27,801 bases of DNA from an uncultured Pseudorhodobacter sp. (GTDB lineage Bacteria; Pseudomonadota; Alphaproteobacteria; Rhodobacterales; Rhodobacteraceae): NCBI GenBank assembly GCA_937910975.1, contig CALEMZ010000428.1:1-27801 (forward strand), given 5' to 3'. Below are positions 22,856 through 27,801 of this stretch, in pieces; position 1 is the stretch's first letter; each line of letters begins with the position of its first letter. Position numbers and translations under genes: made by a program. The notes beneath the pieces are model-generated. The model saw only the letters and a program-made list of their open reading frames with translations. It searched no databases and was not told the origin of the DNA.

Positions 22856-23831
22856 CATCCAGATCGTGGCCGAGGCCGAACTTCGCCGGTTGGTCAAGCT
22901 CGACCTGACGGTTGTGGATGTGATCGAGCAGGCCTTTGTAGTGCTGGCAAAGGGTGGCGTGGTGATGCCGCCCGTCCTGTCGATGCACCTGCCCGAGGCG
23001 AACGGCGAAGTCGATGTGAAAACGGCATTTGTCCCCGGTTTTGACGGCTTTGCGATCAAGGTCAGCCCCGGCTTTTTCGACAATCCGAAACTTGGCCTGC
23101 CAAGCCTGAACGGGCTGATGATCCTGTTTTCGGCCAAGACCGGTCTGGTTGAGGCGCTGTATCTGGATAACGGGTATCTGACCGATATTCGCACCGCTGC
23201 CGCAGGGGCGGTCGCCGCGCGCCACCTTGCGCCACAACAAGTCACGACGGCCGGTGTTATCGGAACCGGGGTCCAGGCCAGATTGCAGCTAGAGGCCGCC
23301 CATCTGGTCCGGCCATTTTCGCGCGCACTGGTCCACGGGCGCGACATGGCCAAAGCCCGCGCCTGCGCCGCCGATCTGCAAACGTCACTTGGTATCCCCG
23401 TCGAGGCAGTCACGGAGGCAGAACGTCTTGTTGCCGAAAGCCAGCTTGTGGTGACCACGACCCCGGCGCGCGAACCCGTGCTGAAAGTCGAATGGCTGCA
23501 CGCCGGTTTGCACATTACTGCGATGGGGTCGGATCAGGATGGCAAGAATGAGATCGACCCAAGCGCACTGGTCAGCGCCAACGCCTATGTCTGTGACCGG
23601 GTCAGCCAGTGCGAGATGCTGGGCGAACTTCGATCGGCGCTTGCCACAGGTCTTTGGCACAAGGGCACGCCAGCCGAATTGGGTGAAGTCATCGACGGGT
23701 TGAGGCCGGGTCGCACATCGCCCGATGATATTACCATTGCCGACCTGACCGGAGCGGGCGTGCAGGACACCGCCATCGCCACCCACGTCCGAGCCCGGTT
23801 TGGCTCTGCCGGCACGATCATCTCTGCGTGA
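22845..23831 (+). CDS. eutC: Ornithine cyclodeaminase-family EutC
   Basis: A 328-residue NAD(P)-binding protein of the ornithine cyclodeaminase / mu-crystallin family. It has the expected Rossmann motif VIGTGVQARLQLEA at about residues 137-150, KVSPGFFDNPKLGLPSLNGL, the family motif YLTDIRTAAAGAVAARHLAP and TAMGSDQDGKNEIDP. EutC is part of the hydroxyectoine branch with EutA and EutB, proposed to act on an imine or enamine intermediate. It overlaps eutB by 11 bases, so translation is coupled. A 100-base gap then precedes the AsnC gene. Confidence 0.9.
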   Translation: MAHDIQIVAEAELRRLVKLDLTVVDVIEQAFVVLAKGGVVMPPVLSMHLPEANGEVDVKTAFVPGFDGFAIKVSPGFFDNPKLGLPSLNGLMILFSAKTGLVEALYLDNGYLTDIRTAAAGAVAARHLAPQQVTTAGVIGTGVQARLQLEAAHLVRPFSRALVHGRDMAKARACAADLQTSLGIPVEAVTEAERLVAESQLVVTTTPAREPVLKVEWLHAGLHITAMGSDQDGKNEIDPSALVSANAYVCDRVSQCEMLGELRSALATGLWHKGTPAELGEVIDGLRPGRTSPDDITIADLTGAGVQDTAIATHVRARFGSAGTIISA

Positions 23832-23931
23832 CGGCCGCGCGCGAAAACCGAGCCCGACGTGACCGTATTGCGCCTGCGGGTGGGCAGGTTGCTATGGTCA
23901 CAGACGTGTGGATCGGGTTAACACTGACATC

Positions 23932-24408
23932 ATGATGCTCGATGACCGCGACATTGCCATATTGCGCGTTCTGGCCACCGAGGGCCGGATCACCAAGGCT
24001 GCGTTGGCCGCACGGATTGGCCTGTCGCCAACACCCTGCTGGGAACGTCTGAAAAAGCTGGAAAAAGCCGGACTGATCGAAGGCTATCGTGCCGAGATTT
24101 CGCTTAAAAAGCTTGGCCCCCATGTGACTGTTTTCCTCACCGCTGAACTTGCCGATCATACCGCGCAAAGCTTTCGCGCCTTTGAGGATGCGATGACGCG
24201 CTACGACGAGGTCGTAGCCTGCTGGGCGCTTGGTGGCGGTTTTGACTATCTGCTGCACATCGTGACCCGCGACATCGACGCTTATCAGCGGCTGGTCGAC
24301 GCAATGCTGGATGCGCGGATCGGGCTGTCCCGTTATTTCACCTATATCGTGACCAAGCCCGTTAAAGGCCCGACCGTTCCGCCGATCGAACTGTTGCTGG
24401 GCAACTGA
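23932..24408 (+). CDS. doeX: AsnC/Lrp regulator of ectoine catabolism (DoeX-like)
   Basis: A 158-residue Lrp/AsnC regulator. The HTH is in residues about 4-50 (DDRDIAILRVLATEGRITKA, LSPTPCWERLKKLEKAGLIE) and the RAM ligand domain follows (VTVFLTAELADHTA, ACWALGGGFDYLLHIVTRDI). SPTPCWERLKKLE is the form common in AsnC proteins of ectoine clusters (DoeX in Halomonas, AsnC in roseobacters), where it precedes doeC and doeD as here. I chose ATG 23932; ATG 23935 and an in-frame GTG at 23908 are alternatives, none with a good RBS. It probably senses an acetyl-diaminobutyrate or diaminobutyrate intermediate, as reported for related systems. Confidence 0.88.
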   Translation: MMLDDRDIAILRVLATEGRITKAALAARIGLSPTPCWERLKKLEKAGLIEGYRAEISLKKLGPHVTVFLTAELADHTAQSFRAFEDAMTRYDEVVACWALGGGFDYLLHIVTRDIDAYQRLVDAMLDARIGLSRYFTYIVTKPVKGPTVPPIELLLGN

Positions 24409-24527
24409 CAGTCCGGACTGTGAAGCCGGGCCTTGCCAGAGGAATCCTCTGGCCCGTCCCGCAAATTTGGTCAAATCCCCTGCGCAGACCTGCGATACCT
24501 GATCCATGAACCGATGCGGAGGACCAG

Positions 24528-26003
24528 ATGTTGGACAACTTGATCCCGGCTTCTATCACCATTGACGACAAGAAGCTGTTTCGCAGCTTCGCCTATATCG
24601 GCGGCAAATGGACAGGCGCCGCCTCGGGCGAGGTGATCATCGTGACTGATCCGGCCACTGGCAAGACGATCGGCGAGGTGGCAAGCCTGTCAGAGGTCGA
24701 ATCCGCAGGGTCGGTCGACGCGGCGGATGCGGCTTTTGCGCAGTGGTCGGGCCTTTTGCCGCAAGACAGATCGGCAATTTTGCGGCGCTGGTTCAACCTG
24801 ATTGTCGCCCATCGCGAAGACCTTGCCCGGATCATGGTCGCCGAACAGGGCAAGCCTCTGTCTGAGGCGCGCGGCGAAATCGACTATGGCGCGGCCTTTG
24901 TGGAATTCTACGCCGAAGAGGCAAAGCGCCCGAATATCGAGGGGGTTACCAGCCATCTGGCCGACGCCGAAGTCGAGATTTGGCGTGAACCAGTGGGGGT
25001 TGCAGCCCTTATCACGCCTTGGAACTTCCCCTCGGCAATGCTGACGCGCAAGGCAGCGGCGGCGATGGCTGCGGGTTGCACCGTGGTTTGCCACCCCTCG
25101 GCTGAAACCCCGTTTTCCGCGTTGGCGCTGGCAGAACTTGCCGAACGCGCGGGCGTCCCCGCGGGTGTGTTCAACGTGGTGACCGGACACGCACCGGTTG
25201 TCGTCGCGCCATGGACGGCGGACATTCGGGTTCGGGCATTGTCCTTCACCGGGTCAACCGAGGTCGGGCGGCTGCTCTACAGGCAGTCGGCGGGCACGGT
25301 AAAGCGGCTGGTGCTGGAACTGGGCGGCCACGCTCCGGTGCTGGTCTTCGCCGATGCCGATCTTGACGCGGCCGTGGCCGAGACGATGAAAGCCAAGTTC
25401 GCCACCTCCGGGCAAGATTGCCTTGGCGCGAACCGGATCATGATAGAACGCCCGGTCTATGATGCATTTTGCGAAAAGTTCACCAAGGCAACCTTGGCGC
25501 TCACCATCGGAGCGGGAATGGAAGACCGCGACATCGGGCCGCTGATGAACGAAAAGGCCGTGCAGAAACAAGAAGGCCATGTGGCCGATGCGCTTGCAAA
25601 AGGGGCCAGGTTGGCCTGCGGCGGCAAACGCCATGCGCTGGGCCCGCTGTTCTATGCGCCGACAGTACTGATCGACGTGCCTGCAAATGCCAAAATCCTT
25701 TCGGAAGAGACATTCGGCCCGGTTGCGGCTTTGCTGCCATTCGATGCCGAGGACGAAGCCGTCGCGCGGGCCAACGCCACGCAATACGGGCTGATGGCCT
25801 ACGTCCATACGCAAGATCCCCGCCGGATTTATCGGCTGACCCGCGCGCTTCAGTTCGGTATGGTCGCGGTGAACCGCACCAAGGTCACCGGCGCGCCGAT
25901 CCCGTTTGGCGGCACCAAGCAATCCGGGCTTGGCCGCGAAGGCGCGCGGCAGGGCATGGAAGAATTCACCACCATCAAATACGTCTGTCGCGACTGGGCG
26001 TGA
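24528..26003 (+). CDS. doeC: Aspartate-semialdehyde dehydrogenase DoeC
   Basis: A 491-residue NAD(P)-dependent aldehyde dehydrogenase of the succinate-semialdehyde dehydrogenase type. Catalytic residues: Asn166 in TPWNFPS, Glu264 in LELGGHAP and Cys298 in ATSGQDCLGANR; the family ending PFGGTKQSGLGREG is intact. In ectoine clusters this enzyme (DoeC/Ssd) oxidises L-aspartate semialdehyde to aspartate. It follows the AsnC gene after about 120 bases and precedes doeD by 16 bases. GGAGG just before the ATG at 24528 is the ribosome-binding site. Succinate semialdehyde as substrate is the main alternative, but context favours aspartate semialdehyde. Confidence 0.9.
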   Translation: MLDNLIPASITIDDKKLFRSFAYIGGKWTGAASGEVIIVTDPATGKTIGEVASLSEVESAGSVDAADAAFAQWSGLLPQDRSAILRRWFNLIVAHREDLARIMVAEQGKPLSEARGEIDYGAAFVEFYAEEAKRPNIEGVTSHLADAEVEIWREPVGVAALITPWNFPSAMLTRKAAAAMAAGCTVVCHPSAETPFSALALAELAERAGVPAGVFNVVTGHAPVVVAPWTADIRVRALSFTGSTEVGRLLYRQSAGTVKRLVLELGGHAPVLVFADADLDAAVAETMKAKFATSGQDCLGANRIMIERPVYDAFCEKFTKATLALTIGAGMEDRDIGPLMNEKAVQKQEGHVADALAKGARLACGGKRHALGPLFYAPTVLIDVPANAKILSEETFGPVAALLPFDAEDEAVARANATQYGLMAYVHTQDPRRIYRLTRALQFGMVAVNRTKVTGAPIPFGGTKQSGLGREGARQGMEEFTTIKYVCRDWA

Positions 26004-26019
26004 ACGAAAGGCCAAGGAC

Positions 26020-27393
26020 ATGCTGAACAACGATCAACTTGACAAATGGGACCGCGAGAACTTCTTTCACCCCTCCACCCATCTTGCCCAACATGCACGG
26101 GGCGAAAGCCCCAGCCGGGTCATCCGCACGGCCTCTGGCGTTCACATCGAGGACCGCGACGGCAACCATTTTCTTGATGCTTTCGCGGGCCTGTATTGTG
26201 TGAACGCAGGCTACGGGCGACCGGAAATTGCCGACGCCATCGCGGCTCAGGCAAAAGAGCTGGCCTATTACCATTCCTATGTTGGTCACGGCACCGAGGC
26301 GTCAATCACGCTTGCCAAGATGATCATTGACAGGGCGCCGGCGAATATGTCGAAGGTCTATTTCGGGCTAAGCGGCTCTGACGCGAATGAGACGAATATA
26401 AAATTAGTTTGGTATTACAATAACATCCTTGGGCGGCCCGAGAAGAAAAAGATCATCTCGCGCTGGCGCGGCTATCACGGCTCTGGCCTGATGACCGGCT
26501 CGCTGACCGGGCTAGAGTTGTTCCACAAGAAGTTCGATCTGCCGCTGTCGCAGGTCGTCCATACCGAGGCGCCGTATTATTTCCGCCGCAAAGACCTTAG
26601 CCAGACAGAAGCCGAATTCAGCGCCCATTGTGCCGCCGAACTTGAGGCGCTGATTGCCCGTGAAGGCGCCGATACGATTGCGGCCTTCATCGGCGAACCC
26701 GTGCTAGGCACTGGTGGCATCGTCCCGCCTCCGGCCGGATATTGGGCGGCGATCCAGGAGGTGTTGCGCAAGCACGACATCTTGCTGATTGCCGACGAGG
26801 TCGTCACCGGTTTTGGCCGCCTTGGCAGTATGTTCGGCTCTGATCACTACGGGATCGAGGCTGATATCATCACCATCGCCAAGGGGCTGACCTCGGCCTA
26901 TGCGCCGCTTTCGGGTTCGATCATCTCGGATCGTGTCTGGAAGGTACTGGAACAGGGCACTGATGAAAACGGCCCGATCGGCCATGGCTGGACCTATTCG
27001 GCCCATCCGATCTGTGCGGCGGCGGGGGTGGCAAACCTCAAGCTGATCGACGATCTGGGGCTGGTGGCAAACGCTGGTGAGGTGGGGGCCTATTTCAAGG
27101 CCGCCATGTCCGACGCGCTGTCCGGGCATGCCCATGTCGGCGACGTGCGCGGCGAGGGGCTGCTTTGCGCGGTAGAGTTCGTCGAAGACTGCAGTTCGCG
27201 CCGCTTTTTCGACCCGGCAAAGAAGATCGGGCCGCAAGTCTCGGCGGCACTTATGTCGCAAGATAAGGTCATCGCACGGGCGATGCCACAGGGCGATATC
27301 TTGGGTTTCGCACCGCCTTTCTGCCTGACCAAAGCCGAGGCCGACACCGTTGTTGCTGCAACCGAGCGGGCGGTAAAAACCATTCTGGGCTGA
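26020..27393 (+). CDS. doeD: Diaminobutyrate aminotransferase DoeD
   Basis: A 457-residue class III PLP aminotransferase. Features: FGLSGSDANETNIKLVWYYN, SRWRGYHGSGLMTGSLTG, FIGEPVLGTGGIVPPPAGYW, ADEVVTGFGRLGSMFG with the PLP-ring Asp, and IAKGLTSAYAPLSG with Schiff-base Lys288. It fits DoeD (Atf), which transaminates 2,4-diaminobutyrate to aspartate semialdehyde, the DoeC substrate. The ATG at 26020 has AAGGA upstream; a longer open frame reaching into doeC is not needed. It is the last gene of the cluster and is followed by two hairpins. Class III relatives include taurine and beta-alanine transaminases, so the assignment rests partly on context. Confidence 0.9.
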   Translation: MLNNDQLDKWDRENFFHPSTHLAQHARGESPSRVIRTASGVHIEDRDGNHFLDAFAGLYCVNAGYGRPEIADAIAAQAKELAYYHSYVGHGTEASITLAKMIIDRAPANMSKVYFGLSGSDANETNIKLVWYYNNILGRPEKKKIISRWRGYHGSGLMTGSLTGLELFHKKFDLPLSQVVHTEAPYYFRRKDLSQTEAEFSAHCAAELEALIAREGADTIAAFIGEPVLGTGGIVPPPAGYWAAIQEVLRKHDILLIADEVVTGFGRLGSMFGSDHYGIEADIITIAKGLTSAYAPLSGSIISDRVWKVLEQGTDENGPIGHGWTYSAHPICAAAGVANLKLIDDLGLVANAGEVGAYFKAAMSDALSGHAHVGDVRGEGLLCAVEFVEDCSSRRFFDPAKKIGPQVSAALMSQDKVIARAMPQGDILGFAPPFCLTKAEADTVVAATERAVKTILG

Positions 27394-27434
27394 AGCATTC
27401 CGGCCATACAACTCCAATCCTACGGATCCCTCTC

Positions 27435-27488
27435 GGGCATAAAAACATGCCCTGTCAGGCAGCTGGCAATCGTTTATCTGGAAACGAT
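27435..27488 (+). terminator. Two short hairpins after doeD
   Basis: GGGCAT (27435-27440) pairs with ATGCCC (27447-27452) over an AAAAAC loop, and ATCGTTT (27469-27475) pairs with AAACGAT (27482-27488) over a six-base loop. They lie 42-95 bases after the doeD stop and may end or protect the transcript. Neither has a T-run, so a Rho-independent terminator is only possible. Confidence 0.45.
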
Positions 27489-27584
27489 GAGAGGGGATGG
27501 CCCACACATGGAGTTTCGCTTTGCGAGCAGCCGGATATTGCAGGATTTAAGGCCTGGGAGAGGTTCAAGGTAGGGCCTTGCCGC

Positions 27585-27655
27585 GTTGATGAAACGGATG
27601 GGGATTGAGGCGCTGGCCCGCTATTGCAAGCGCGAAACATTCAACACCGAGTAAG
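27585..27655 (+). pseudogene. Internally deleted IS3-family transposase remnant
   Basis: One frame reads LMKRMGIEALARYCKRETFN followed by TE and a stop. LMKRMGIEAL matches the segment before the integrase core of IS3-family orfB proteins, and ARYCKRETFNTE resembles the later ALARYGKPEIFNTDQGSQF segment that carries a catalytic Asp. In intact elements about 100 residues separate the two, so this is a remnant with a large internal deletion and a stop at the DDE region. No terminal repeats or target duplication were found. It marks the right edge of the catabolic block. Confidence 0.55.
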
Positions 27656-27801
27656 GCTGACAGCTCACCTCTGCCTTCAGCGCGGTTTCGCTGAGCGCAA
27701 TATTCCCACCGCTTCGGGCATATCTGATCTTCCGTCAAGGAACGCCCCAAGCACTTGCCTGAGGCGGTGCGAGGCGCAGCAGATCGACGGCGCGGGCGGC
27801 G
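27656..27801. other. Right end of window, no recognisable gene
   Basis: The last 146 bases contain no reading frame or structure I can assign on either strand. The final 50 bases are very GC-rich and could be the edge of a gene beyond the window. Confidence 0.4.

Noticed and set aside
22301..23515. Long minus-strand open frame (404 residues) opposite eutB and eutC
   Set aside because: Both plus-strand genes have complete family motifs and correct overlaps; the antisense frame is a high-GC artefact.

Overview
The window looks like chromosomal DNA of an alphaproteobacterium, most likely Rhodobacterales. Codon use is GC-rich, genes are tightly packed with ATGA-type overlaps, and gene content centres on ABC-type uptake and breakdown of amino-acid-like compounds. 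No rRNA, tRNA, CRISPR array or phage gene was seen. Remnants of transposases lie at both ends (IS5-type at 1-50, IS3-type at about 27585-27655), and the left end also holds a truncated permease and an unrecognised acidic protein, so the catabolic block sits between decayed mobile DNA.

Region A (1883-10552): a LysR regulator is divergent from a nine-gene plus-strand operon. In order it encodes a periplasmic binding protein, a creatininase-family amidohydrolase (frameshifted at a 12-G tract), two permeases, an ATPase, a class III aminotransferase, a BKACE-family beta-keto acid cleavage enzyme, a GNAT acetyltransferase and an acetylpolyamine amidohydrolase-like deacetylase. I infer import and breakdown of an amine-bearing beta-amino acid or lactam: transamination to a beta-keto acid, then BKACE cleavage with acetyl-CoA, with acetylation and deacetylation of a second amine. 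The substrate is not known; N-epsilon-acetyl-beta-lysine or a similar solute is a testable guess.

Region B (11005-14617): a minus-strand operon of a diaminopropionate ammonia-lyase-like enzyme, a metal-dependent M24 hydrolase and EutA, divergent from an AsnC/Lrp regulator. EutA normally works with EutB and EutC in hydroxyectoine use, but here it is about 10 kb from them.

Region C (14596-27393): an ectoine/hydroxyectoine utilisation locus in two divergent transcription units. The minus unit is doeA, an ArgE-like M20 deacetylase, an EamA transporter and a GntR/FCD regulator. The plus unit is ehuB-ehuC-ehuD-ehuA-eutB-eutC, followed by asnC/doeX, doeC and doeD. Together they give ectoine import, conversion of hydroxyectoine to ectoine, ring opening, deacetylation to diaminobutyrate, transamination to aspartate semialdehyde and oxidation to aspartate. 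The usual deacetylase DoeB/EutE is absent from the window and an unrelated ArgE-type enzyme stands in its place. The usual MocR-type regulator EnuR is also absent, and a GntR/FCD protein with two candidate operators at the doeA-ehuB promoters may replace it.
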